Shown here: piece by piece, positions 53,210-63,970 of the stretch
Layout of the letters: every line of letters starts with the position of its first letter
Numbering within the stretch: position 1 is the first letter of the stretch
Assembly (NCBI GenBank): GCA_003001795.1
Contig: PVNI01000005.1
Location: 248,001-312,000, forward strand
From: Actinomadura viridilutea
GTDB taxonomy: Bacteria > Actinomycetota > Actinomycetes > Streptosporangiales > Streptosporangiaceae
DNA length: 64,000 bases
Direction of reading: 5' to 3'
Notes under the pieces: generated by a model
Database searches by the model: none
Seen by the model: only the letters and a program-made list of their open reading frames with translations
Told to the model about the DNA's origin: nothing
Position numbers and translations under genes: made by a program

Positions 53210-54555
53210 CGTGTCCTCCCGTCCGTTCCTGAGGACACCACCATGCGGCTCGGCGAACAGCCGCCGGAAGACCTTCCCCAAGGTGTGGATAACTTCGTGG
53301 AATCGCAGGTCAGAAGGGATTGAGGCGCCTTGCCAGAGACGGAGGTCGGCGACGATCAGGATGCGGGTGATGGCATTGCCCGCTCATTAGGTAAAGGTCG
53401 GGATTGTGGTGTTATGTACGGAGTTGCCGGCGAGTCGGCAACGCAGTTGACGTCTCGTCGTCTGCGCGACGCCGAAAGCAGCGGACTGTCCGAATTGCCT
53501 GCCCGCCATGCCACTGGGACAGCAGTCCCCGGGAAGTCCGGCACGTGGCGTAAGTGATCAACGCGACTGTATGCGGCTGCGCCTCCCCAAGAACAGGCCG
53601 GCCCCAGTGAACAGCAGGCAGGTGCCACTCAACGAGCCAGTCGAACGTCCGACTGACGCCGCTCGAGCGGTGAGCGAGGTCTCGCGGTCGAGTTGAGACG
53701 GCATGCGCCGGCTGATGGGGGTCCGCGGCGCGGTCGCAGCCGGCAGACGCGCAGACTGCGTGCAGGGGGAGACAGCCGGCATTGCGGGGGCCATCTGCAT
53801 CACAAGACGTCATCCGGGCAGGCGTGCGAACTCGGCCACTCGGCCGTACACAGGGCAGCCCTGTGCATAGGTCGTGGGACCCCAGGTCAGCAGCCATCGC
53901 CTACGCCTACGTAGGGCAGCCCCGCCCGAACACTGCTCACCCACACAACGCGCCGCCGGGCGTCGAGTCGGCGACGCACTCTCTGGTCGGCGGACAGGTG
54001 GCCCCGCACCAGGACGCCTCTCCCAGGACAGACGGTCTGCTGAGCACCGCTCACGGCTGTTCCAGTGCCGTCGGGCGCACTGGTGCGTCGGCGTCAGCCA
54101 TGAGGGTGTTGGGGACGGGGCTTCACTGTGGATGCGGCGGCCTGAGGACTCCGTGGCGGGGGTGCAGCCGGGATCAACACGTGCGAAGTACGCCACCAGC
54201 CCGCCATCCGGGAGCGAAGACCAGCCACGGGGTCGAACTGGCCCTGCTGGTCGACTTCACGCACTGCCCGCGCCTGGGGGCGCTCCCACCGTTTCCTGGC
54301 CACACTGCCGTCGCTCACCGCAATGGCCGCCACATCACCCGATTCCTCCCCGTCACGGATCTGCCGCTTGAGCGTCAGGAGGACCTGGGAATGCCGTTCG
54401 CTCTTGGTCGCGCGGACAGCGGGTCGCCCGGTGGGCTTCGCGTACGAGGTGTAACCGCGCAACGAGCATGGCGGTCTCGGCGCGCCTGGGATACGCGGTC
54501 GGGCGGCGGCTTCGGTAGGCGCCTGGACCCGCCGCCGCCCGACCCGTTACAACAG
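53210..54555. other. gene-poor stretch upstream of the tad operon
   Basis: I find no confident gene. The first 100-150 bp must contain the tad promoter. Frames are short or inconsistent. One minus-strand frame (53558-53803) ends in a hydrophobic helix plus RRSR (SLSGTCLLFTGAGLFLGRRSR), as in the tail of a wall-anchored protein, and could be the end of a decayed surface gene. Another (54094-54462) has a polar, helical N-terminal half. Lower GC than the rest of the window begins here. Confidence 0.4.
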
Positions 54556-54683
54556 GGCGACCCCCGCCGGGGGGGAGAGCGGGGGTCGCCGAACGGTCCG
54601 GCTCCGGGGGGGTAGAGCCGGCCCGTTTTCCCCAGAAAGTCTCGGGGAGATCGCACGCGACGGCATGCCGGGTTTGATCTCCC
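54556..54683. terminator. three stacked hairpins, terminator-like
   Basis: GGCGACCCCCGC (54556-54567) pairs with its complement at 54579-54590. CCGGCTC (54598-54604) pairs with GAGCCGG (54615-54621), followed on the plus strand by CCCGTTTTC, and GGGAGAT (54645-54651) pairs with ATCTCCC (54677-54683). The middle one is a good plus-strand intrinsic terminator. No gene is recognised upstream on the plus strand, so it may end an unknown transcript. Confidence 0.6.
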
Positions 54684-54799
54684 TTAGGAGAGCAAAGTCA
54701 CCGCCTCCAGTCTAGGCAGATGAAGCATATGCTGCCCGATCATCGTGACTTCCGTCGAGCCGCAATGTCACGGGACGGGTAACGTTTTTTCTCACCTGG

Positions 54800-54961
54800 T
54801 TACGATGATCCCCACTCCAGCGGGCGAAGTGGGTCCGTCACACCATCCCGCCCAGTGCCTGCCGTACGACCGGAAAGCTCCTGGCTGAGAGTGGGAGCGT
54901 ACAGGAGATCCCAAAGATCATTCTCACTGACCCCCAGATCGAGATCCCCGTGGGAATTCAT
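54800..54961 (-). CDS. possible 53-residue acidic protein
   Basis: The frame from ATG 54961 reads MNSHGDLDLGVSENDLWDLLY and continues to LEWGSS. It looks protein-like: acidic, balanced composition and a helix-forming first half. Its codons have only about 60% G/C in the third position, much lower than the window's genes, and no strong ribosome-binding site precedes it. In the frame next to it the preceding bases read EGDISGKTGEWVVLESITECDEFP, also protein-like, so this may be a frameshifted remnant of one acquired gene. Function unknown. Confidence 0.35.
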   Translation of the reverse strand: MNSHGDLDLGVSENDLWDLLYAPTLSQELSGRTAGTGRDGVTDPLRPLEWGSS

Positions 54962-55920
54962 CACACTCTGTGATCGACTCCAGAACAACCCATTCGCCCG
55001 TCTTGCCCGAAATATCACCCTCGACGGCGCCCCAATGCCCCAATGGGGGGCGGAGCAACCGCCGCCGAACCGAGCGCGAGGCGCGCCAAAGGGCCGCTCG
55101 TTGTGCGAGGGAGGGCTTGTCAACTGGGCGAATGAGGCGTAGACAGGTGCTACGGACCAAGTGTCCGGGCACGGCACCCGGGTACCCACGCGCGACCAGC
55201 CGCGGGAGGCGCGTCGTGACGGGCTTGACCCGCTCCGACGGATATGAGGTGCACGCTTGGTAACCCGGTGTGACGTGACTGGCGGCGGCGTCCCCGATGC
55301 GCGGGGCGCCGCTGGCCATGTTGTGACCCCCTCACAACGGCCGCCCTCAAGGCGCCCGTAAATCCCCGTACGCAGTCGAGAGCACGAGCTTAAGGGGAAG
55401 CGTCGACGCAGCGTGGTAGGCCCGTGTCCTGGACGTTGGGGCCCGCCTTGGGTGTTCCCATGGTGCAGTGGTCCCGCACCACACCAGCACCAGGCGGCAC
55501 CGACGGCAGGCCGGCGGCCCTCCCACGGCGCGGAGAGGCTGCTCGTCTCGACAGCGGACCATCGGCGTACCGCCAGTTCAGGAAGGGTCTGGATACGGCG
55601 CCCAACCTGGGGGTGGCCCCCTTCCACGGGAGGCGGAGGGATACGGAGACTCGGCTCGTCGCCGTCGCTACCTGCTGCTTCGCCGAGGACGCCCCCGGGG
55701 CCCTCCGAGTGGAGACGTACGCCGCACCCGCTAGCGTGAGATTCTCACTCGCGGTTTTTTCGGAAGGCCATCAATCGTCCCGTGGCGCACCTTGACAGGT
55801 GCTTCACGCAGGAGTTCTCTTCTGGGTTCGATGCCGCAGTGAGAATGCATGCCGGGCCCTGGACGGGGCGCCGACGCATCTGTCACGCAATGCACAGACG
55901 CTCCTCCAGGTTTCCTGGGG
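54962..55920. other. lower-GC stretch without a recognised gene
   Basis: About 1 kb with a visibly lower GC content than the neighbouring genes and no frame with convincing codon use. A minus-strand frame ends with STLPLKLVLSTAYGDLRAP (about 55347-55410), which I do not recognise. This stretch looks like acquired or decaying DNA. Confidence 0.4.
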
Positions 55921-55929
55921 AACGACGGC

Positions 55930-56800
55930 GGTGGCCCTCAGTAACCGTGCGTCTGCGTATGGGGTCCACGGCGGATCTGCAGCGGCCGAGGGAGGAGCAC
56001 CCGGAAGGCCAACGGGACGGCGCAGCCCGAGCATCCACCGCGTCAGCCCCTCAAGATGGCCTCTCACGAGCCGCAGCAGCTGTAGCGTCACCGCACCCGG
56101 CCGGGTGCCCGACACGGCGGCGGGCCCTCAGCCGATGGCAGTCATGGCGCCGTGCGCCAACCTCGGTGAAGCCCGCGTCCCGAACCGCGACCGTTGCGCG
56201 GGCCACGCAGCGCTCCCAGGGAACGTGGCCGCCGCTCCCGACGCCGCGGCAATCCCCCCGCGCGGACGAGGTGCACACGCAGGCCGCCGCGTGCACCAGA
56301 GGCGGGGGCGCCTGATGCAGCAGCAGATGCGCGGCGTGCCCGCTCTGCGCGGTGGCCTTGCTGGCTCATACGGCGCGCGTGTGGACGCCATGGTTGGCGG
56401 TTCAGCAGCGGCCGAACCAAGGAGCGCCCGGAAGACCAACAGGACGATGCAGCTCGAGCGCCCGCCGCGTCAGCCCCTAAAGATGGTCTCTCACAAGCCG
56501 CAGCAGCCGTGGCGTCGCCGCAATGGCGGATCCACCCGGCCACACCTGCGGCGGCGCCGGACACGACGGCGGACCCTCAGTAACCCGGCGTCCGCGTAGG
56601 GGGTCAATGGTTGGCGGATCGGCAGCGGCCGAGGGAGGAGCACCCGGAAGACCAACGGGACGGCGCAGCCCGAGCATCCACCGCGTCAGCCCCTCAAGAT
56701 GGCCTCACAGATGGCCTGCGAGTCACGAGCCGCAGCAGCCGTGGCATCGCCGCAATGGCGGATCCACCCGGCCACACCTTTGGGGGTGCCGGAGACGTAG
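55930..56800. repeat. about 217-bp direct repeats derived from the 3' end of the Fic-like gene
   Basis: Copies begin with the marker AGCGGCCGA at 55981, 56407 and 56624; the last two are exactly 217 bp apart. Each holds CCGCGTCAGCCCCTMAAGATGG and a GCCGCAGCAGC block; the last copy includes the true 3' end of the Fic-like gene (56686-56800). A partial unit precedes the first (55930-55980). The first copy is cut short at about 56125, and an unrelated 260-bp spacer lies before the second. Copies differ by substitutions and small indels. Confidence 0.85.
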
Positions 56801-57489
56801 CCGCGCAGCGCCGCTGCGTACTCCTCCGCGAGCTCCGCATGGCCGACCTCGGGCGCGGTGAGCGACTTGGGGTCGAGGCCGCGCGCCACCATGGTGAGGC
56901 GTTGGGCGGCACGGGCCACGATGCCGTCCCCCCAGCCGAAGGGACGCAGCGTGAGCAGCTCACCGTGCACGATGGCCGCCACCACCAGGGCGGGAGCGTC
57001 GGTCGGCTGGGTGAGCAGGCTGCAGAGCATGTCCAGCCGCGACGCCACTTCCCGCACCGAGGGAGGCTGCCCGAGGCCGAGTACATCCTCGACTTCCTGC
57101 CCCTCGGCTCGCGGGCGTCCCAGCGCGGACTCCTCTACGGCGTCTGCGGCGGCGAGGACGTGCAGCCGCGCCAACACCTGTCGGGGCGCCTGCCGCCAGG
57201 TGTCCACCAGGGAGCCCAGTTCCGCGGAGACGCGAAGGGCGCCCTGGACGACGGGATCCTTCGGAGCCTCGGCCGCCCGAATCTCGTCCAGGGTGACCGA
57301 GACGCCTTCCAAGGCCGCGGAGGCGCGCGCGCCACGCAAAGCCGCCTCCGTGGAGACCTCGGCACTGCGGCGACGCAAGACGCGATGACCGAGCAGCCGG
57401 TCCACCGCCGAGCGGGCGTCCGTCACCGCCTCGGCCACTCCCGGGAGGTTCGCTACTTGGGCGAAGGCATCCGATCCGGTCACGGCCAC
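56686..57489 (-). CDS. Fic-fold protein with degenerate catalytic motif
   Basis: About 267 residues from GTG 57489. The Fic/DOC fold is suggested by ALEGVSVTLDEIRAAE at the N-terminal part and by APALVVAAIVHGELLTLRPFGWGDGIVARAAQRLTMVARGLD. The last corresponds to HxFxxGNGRxxR but reads RPFGWGDGIVAR: the catalytic His is Arg and the GNGR loop is GDGI. AMP transfer is therefore unlikely. Similar proteins lie near acs and tad genes in Streptomyces and have been called oxidoreductase or differentiation-related. Its 3' end has been duplicated twice downstream. Confidence 0.72.
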   Translation of the reverse strand: MAVTGSDAFAQVANLPGVAEAVTDARSAVDRLLGHRVLRRRSAEVSTEAALRGARASAALEGVSVTLDEIRAAEAPKDPVVQGALRVSAELGSLVDTWRQAPRQVLARLHVLAAADAVEESALGRPRAEGQEVEDVLGLGQPPSVREVASRLDMLCSLLTQPTDAPALVVAAIVHGELLTLRPFGWGDGIVARAAQRLTMVARGLDPKSLTAPEVGHAELAEEYAAALRGYVSGTPKGVAGWIRHCGDATAAAARDSQAICEAILRG

Positions 57490-58567
57490 GACCTTAGGGG
57501 GTCGCCTGAGACGTCCCGCGCCCGGGGGCGACGCCACGCCACAGACGATCGCATCGACCGCTCCTACCGCCCCGGTAGCCACGAAAGCCGCAAGCGCCTA
57601 CGGCACGCAAGACGCGGGCTGACCACCGCGCTGCACACGCTCGACGCGTGCCCACGACCGCTCGGCCGCGGGGTCCCAAGGGCCGTCTCCAGCCGGGTCA
57701 GCAGTCCAACGATTGGTGCCGTCAGGTCGCGGCAGGTGTCGCTGACGACCTGACGCCGTTGCTCCACTGCCTCGGCGCTCCTCAAGCCGGGCCGGGCGCA
57801 AACGTTCGCTGATCTGCGAAGGATTCTGGGCGCACGCGAAGATGTCGGTCTCCAGCGCCCGCACGTGGCCGGCGACGCCCGCCTCCTCGGCGCGGCACAG
57901 CGGCCGGGCCGGCGGTTTCGACTTCGACGCCGCATCGGACGATCCGATGGCGGGCTGGCGGTCGGTGGAGCGGGGACGAGGTTGATGCCGGCCGAACGTC
58001 TCCGGCACGCGGCGCATGTACCGCTCCCTTCTACGCGGGCCGGACAGTACATCCGTCAGGCGCCGCCGCGCAGCTGGGTGTCGGGCCTGGTTCTTGACAG
58101 CAAGGTCTTCCCCTAGGCTCCACTTGGTCGGCGGCTCAGCGGCAGGCCCGAACCCAACAGCGCCTGGTCCTCGGCGGGATCGGCCTTCACGATCCCAGCG
58201 GCAGCTGTCAGGGGCCTCGTATGCCGAGAAGCTCGATTCCAGGTGTCGTCCTCAGCCCTCCGGGCGGACAACGTCATGCGGCCCTCTCTTGCACCTCGCC
58301 CCCTGGAGCCGTGGGTGGCGGACGTGTCTCTACGGCTTCTCGGCCTTGCAGCTCAGATGCGCTTGGGGGTTGTCAATCCTGCCTGCAGTGTTGCGCCGCT
58401 CGCTCGCTCATGACGAGGTCGAGGGAGCTCTCGGACGACGGACGTTGTCGGCCGAAAGGCGACAGGACGGAAGGACGTAGCGCGGGGAGGGTTGTAAAGA
58501 GGGACCCTCGCCTGGTGAAGTGGGGCACACCGGGGCGCCTTCCTCTGTCGCAAGCAAGGAGTACGCG
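57490..58567. other. decayed or non-coding stretch before acs
   Basis: Across about 57620-57930 on the minus strand two frames carry helical segments that read as one protein if a frameshift is allowed: AEEAGVAGHVRALETDIFACAQ and then AVEQRRQVVSDTCRDLTAPIVGLLTRLE. This is probably a pseudogene of unknown family. The last 200 bp must hold the acs promoter. Confidence 0.4.
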
Positions 58568-60541
<1,974 letters not shown>

Positions 60542-60670
60542 CGCTCGGCGCCTCCGCATGCCAGGACGGCCCTCGACGCGCCCGGCAGCCTCTCTCAGGC
60601 GCGGAAACGGCCGCCGGGCACGTCAGGGCAGTCTGAGGCACCTCTGAGAGCAGCAGGGCGTCCGCCGCTC

Positions 60671-60704
60671 TGATCGGCCTCCCGGTTCCCCGGGAGGCCG
60701 ATCA
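60671..60704 (+). terminator. hairpin terminator after acs
   Basis: TGATCGGCCTCCC (60671-60683) pairs perfectly with GGGAGGCCGATCA (60692-60704) around an 8-nt loop, 130 bp after the acs stop. No T-run follows, as is common in high-GC actinobacteria. Confidence 0.8.
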
Positions 60705-60799
60705 CGCGCGCCGTCCCGGAGACGCCTGACGGCTCGGGCGGCGATGTGGAGAAGCGACGTGTGTCGGGCCGTGGTGTCCGTTTAGGCGGGCAAGGTCTC

Positions 60800-60905
60800 A
60801 TACCGCGCGCACACGCGGCGAAGACTCCTCTGTACCCGTGGGCCTCGTCCACGACGACGTAGCGCAGACTGCGCAGGAAGGGGCGGCCCGAGCGTCCTGC
60901 GAGCG
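60800..60905 (-). pseudogene. broken copy of the DEAH region of the MrfA-type helicase
   Basis: The reverse complement aligns with 38631-38765 of the helicase gene over its DEAH box (CGTGGACGAGGCCCACGGG is identical). The copy carries small indels that break the frame. It lacks exactly 34 bp between two GTCTTCG repeats (38704-38710 and 38738-38744 in the intact gene), as expected for slippage. It is surrounded by non-coding DNA; no other part of the helicase is near. Confidence 0.9.
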
Positions 60906-61152
60906 CGGCGCGGCGGGGGCGGGCATCGCGGCGCGGACTCAGTCACGCAGGTCGTCCAGGGTGGGCGGCGGCCCGGCGATCCGATCGCAGAGCGGCGACA
61001 GCAACGGACATACCGGACGATCAACCGGGTAGGCTGAGCCCGGGTGTGCCGGGAAGTCTGGTCGGCGACGAGCCGATCTCGTGGCTTCCGTTCCGGCGGG
61101 GGACGGCATCGGCTCGCGAGACCGTGTCCGCCCGATCCCTCTCGGGAGTGCC

Positions 61153-62394
61153 ATGCCGCGCCGCGCCGCCACGACCTGGCCGATCCGTCCGACCGTCCGC
61201 TACGCGCGCCATCTCGCCGAGGCCCTGCGCCTGGAGACCGTCGGCGGGATCATCATGCTGGCGGCGACGCTGGCGGCGCTGGTGTGGGCCAACTCCCCCT
61301 GGTCCGCGGCCTACACGCGGTTGCAGCACCTGGAGATCAGCCCGCCCTGGCTCGACCTCGGGCACATGGACCTGCAGCACTGGGCGTCCGGCGGGCTGCT
61401 GGCGGTGTTCTTCTTCATCGCCGGGGTGGAGCTGCGGGAAGAGCTGACCTACGGGGAGCTGCGCAACCCGCGCGACGCGGCGCTGCCGGTGATCGCGGCC
61501 TGCGCGGGCGTGGCGCTGCCCGCGCTGATCTTCCTCGCGGTGAGCGCGGGGGAACCCGGGGCGGCCCGCGGCTGGGCGGTGCCGACCGCGACCGACATCG
61601 CGTTCGCCCTGGCCGTGCTGGCGGTGACGTTCTCGTCGTGCCCGGCGCCGCTGCGCGCGTTCCTGCTGACGCTCGCGGTGGTCGACGACCTCATCGCCAT
61701 CACGATCATCGCGGTGTTCTACACCGAGCGCCTGGAGTGGGTGCCGCTTCTCGCCGGCGTCGCGCTGATCGCGGTGTACGGGGCGTTGCAGCTGGCGGGC
61801 GTGCGCACGCCGTGGGTCTATGTCCCGCTGGCGGTCCTGGCCTGGTACTTCGTCCACAAGAGCGGCATCCACGCGACCGTCGCCGGGGTGGCGCTGGGCA
61901 TGCTCACCTCCCCCAAGGAGAACTCGGACCCGGACAGGCCCACGAACGCGGAACGGGCCGACCACGTGCTGCGTCCGATCTCGGCCGGGGTGTGCGTGCC
62001 GCTGTTCGCGTTCCTGTCGGCGGGGGTGACGCTGAACGGCGCCGCGCTCCACGACGTCGCCGCCGACCGCATCGCACTGGGGGTGATCGCCGGACTGGTG
62101 ATCGGTAAATTCGTGGGCGTCCTCGGCGGAGCCTGGGCGGCCGTGCGGTTCGGCCTGGCGACGCTCGGGGAGGAGCTGCACTGGCGGGAGATCGCGGGTG
62201 TCGCGATGCTCGCCGGGGTCGGGTTCACCGTATCCCTGCTGATCGGCGGTTTGGCGTACACCGACCCGGCACAATTCGAAAGGGTGACGACAGCGGTCCT
62301 GATCGCGAGCCTTCTCGCCTCGGCGGGCGCGACGGTCGTCTTCCGGCGGCGGGTCCGGACGCGGGCGCGGGCCGCCGCCGCGTCGCCGGACTGA
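61153..62394 (+). CDS. nhaA: Na+/H+ antiporter NhaA
   Basis: A 413-residue, 12-helix antiporter. Typical segments are LEISPPWLDLGHMDLQHWASGGLLAVFFFIAGVELREELTYGEL, VPTATDIAFALAVLAVTF (the TDIAF unwound helix), TLAVVDDLIAITIIAVFY with the two ion-binding aspartates, and GVGFTVSLLIGGLAY. It exchanges Na+ or Li+ for H+ and helps pH and salt homeostasis. The ATG at 61153 follows GGGAG. A basic tail of about 20 residues closes it. It lies between acs and the holin-like gene. Confidence 0.95.
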   Translation: MPRRAATTWPIRPTVRYARHLAEALRLETVGGIIMLAATLAALVWANSPWSAAYTRLQHLEISPPWLDLGHMDLQHWASGGLLAVFFFIAGVELREELTYGELRNPRDAALPVIAACAGVALPALIFLAVSAGEPGAARGWAVPTATDIAFALAVLAVTFSSCPAPLRAFLLTLAVVDDLIAITIIAVFYTERLEWVPLLAGVALIAVYGALQLAGVRTPWVYVPLAVLAWYFVHKSGIHATVAGVALGMLTSPKENSDPDRPTNAERADHVLRPISAGVCVPLFAFLSAGVTLNGAALHDVAADRIALGVIAGLVIGKFVGVLGGAWAAVRFGLATLGEELHWREIAGVAMLAGVGFTVSLLIGGLAYTDPAQFERVTTAVLIASLLASAGATVVFRRRVRTRARAAAASPD

Positions 62395-62613
62395 TCGGGC
62401 AGACCGGCGGACGACGGCGACGGCCGAGCGGAGCCGTCCGCCCCCGACGGGCCGGCCGCGCGCCGGACGGACGGCGTCGACGGCGGCTTCGCCCGGGCGC
62501 GGACGCGGCCGGATCCGGACCGCGGTGGTCACGCCGGGTGGCCGAGGAGCCGCTCGGCTGCCAGGCTGGCGCGCAGCAGCCCTGGGAGCCGGGGCCTGGA
62601 AGGAGACAGCGAT
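62395..62613. other. spacer between nhaA and the holin-like gene
   Basis: 219 bp with no gene; contains the promoter and the GGAAGGAGACAG ribosome-binding site of the next gene. Confidence 0.5.
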
Positions 62614-63045
62614 ATGACCGACGCACTGCCGGGCGAGCGGATCGAGGACAAGTCCCTCGGTGAACTGGTCGCACTGGCGTCGAGCAACATCTCCACCCTG
62701 ATCCGGGCCGAGATGGACCTGGCCAAGATGGAGCTCAAGGCCGACGCCAAGAAGGCCGCCCTGGGCGGGACGATGTTCGCGATCGCCGGGCTGATCGCCG
62801 GGGTGATCGTGATCCTGCTGTCCATCGCCGCGGCGTACGGCCTGGTCGCGCTGGGCGTGTGGCACTGGGCCGCGTTCCTCATCGTCGCGGGCGCGTACCT
62901 GCTGCTGGCCCTGGTGCTGATCGGCATCGGCTACCTGCGCATCCGCAAGATCGACGGGGCGCGCCGCACCCGTCGCACGCTGCGCGACGACCTGACGATG
63001 CTGCGGCGCCGAGGAGGCTCCGACACCCCCGAGCTGACGGACTGA
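62614..63045 (+). CDS. DUF1469 holin-like two-span membrane protein
   Basis: A 143-residue protein with an amphipathic N-terminal helix (SLGELVALASSNISTLIRAEMDLAKMELKADAKKAALGG), two transmembrane helices (about 50-75 and 88-112) and a basic C-terminal tail. This is the phage-holin superfamily III/DUF1469 type, chromosomal in actinobacteria and next to acs and ephE in M. tuberculosis (Rv3669). Its role may be membrane organisation, not lysis. The ATG follows a strong AAGGAG site. Confidence 0.88.
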   Translation: MTDALPGERIEDKSLGELVALASSNISTLIRAEMDLAKMELKADAKKAALGGTMFAIAGLIAGVIVILLSIAAAYGLVALGVWHWAAFLIVAGAYLLLALVLIGIGYLRIRKIDGARRTRRTLRDDLTMLRRRGGSDTPELTD

Positions 63046-63052
63046 GCACGCC

Positions 63053-63970
63053 ATGCCCGGAAGCGACGGGTCGATCGTCGAGGTCGACGGCCCGTGGACG
63101 CACCGCGCGGTCAGCGCCGGCGGCACGCGCTTCCACGTGGTCGAGGCGGGCGAGGGCCCTCTGGTCCTGCTGCTGCACGGCTTCCCGATGTTCTGGTGGT
63201 CCTGGCACCACCAGATGGTGTCGCTGCCGCGGGCGGGCTACCGGGCCGTGGCGGTGGACCTGCGCGGCTACGGCGGCAGCGACAAGCCGCCGCGCGGCTA
63301 CGACCTGGTGACGCTGGCCGAGGACGCCGCGGGCCTGGTGCGCGCGCTCGGCGAGGCCAACGCGATCGTCGTCGGGCACGACTGGGGCGGCCTGCTCGCC
63401 TGGACGATGGCCGTGTACCACCCCAAGGTCGTTCAGCGCCTGGCCGTGGTGGGCGCCCCACATCCGCTGCGGCTCCGGCAGGCGGTGCGCAGCGACCTGC
63501 GCGGGCAGGCGTGGGCGGCCCGGCACAGCTTCGGGTTCCAGCTGCCGGTGTGGCCGGAACGGCGGCTCGTCCGGGACGACGCGGCGCTGGTGGGGCGGCT
63601 GCTGCACGAGTGGTCCGGGCCGGGCTGGCCCGACGAGCGCACCGAGCGTCTCGTCCGCAAGGCCGTGCAGATCCCCGGTGTGGCGCACTGCGCGCTGGAG
63701 TACCACCGGTGGTTCGTCCGCTCGCAGCCGCGACCGGACGGCATCCGCTACGCGGTTCGGATGCGCACCCCCATTCAGGCGCCCACGCTTCAGTTGCACG
63801 GCTCCCTTGACCGCTGCACCCTCCCCACCAGCGCGCAGGGTTCGGGACGCTATGTGATGGCGCCCTACCGCTGGAGGCTCATCGAAGGCGCCGGCCACTA
63901 CCCCCATCAGGAGCGCCCGGAAACGTTCGACGCCCTCCTCACCGGCTGGCTCACCGACCCCGAATACTGA
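63053..63970 (+). CDS. EphE-like alpha/beta hydrolase (epoxide hydrolase family)
   Basis: A 305-residue hydrolase. The oxyanion segment LLLHGFPMFWWSWHHQM, the nucleophile elbow VVGHDWGGLLAW with an Asp nucleophile (about residue 106), the acid LHGSLDRCTLP and the base GAGHYPHQERPE fit the epoxide hydrolase and haloalkane dehalogenase group. The closest known match in position and motifs is M. tuberculosis EphE (Rv3670). It starts 7 bp after the holin-like gene, so the two are co-transcribed. The substrate is probably a lipid epoxide, which is inference. Confidence 0.88.
   Translation: MPGSDGSIVEVDGPWTHRAVSAGGTRFHVVEAGEGPLVLLLHGFPMFWWSWHHQMVSLPRAGYRAVAVDLRGYGGSDKPPRGYDLVTLAEDAAGLVRALGEANAIVVGHDWGGLLAWTMAVYHPKVVQRLAVVGAPHPLRLRQAVRSDLRGQAWAARHSFGFQLPVWPERRLVRDDAALVGRLLHEWSGPGWPDERTERLVRKAVQIPGVAHCALEYHRWFVRSQPRPDGIRYAVRMRTPIQAPTLQLHGSLDRCTLPTSAQGSGRYVMAPYRWRLIEGAGHYPHQERPETFDALLTGWLTDPEY

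Noticed and set aside
53782..54615. 277-codon plus-strand frame upstream of the triple hairpin
   Set aside because: Its composition changes along the length, it has poor codon bias and no motif, so I could not support it as a gene.
62614..63045. prophage holin indicating a phage remnant
   Set aside because: No phage genes lie nearby and the gene has a conserved chromosomal position next to acs/ephE-type genes.
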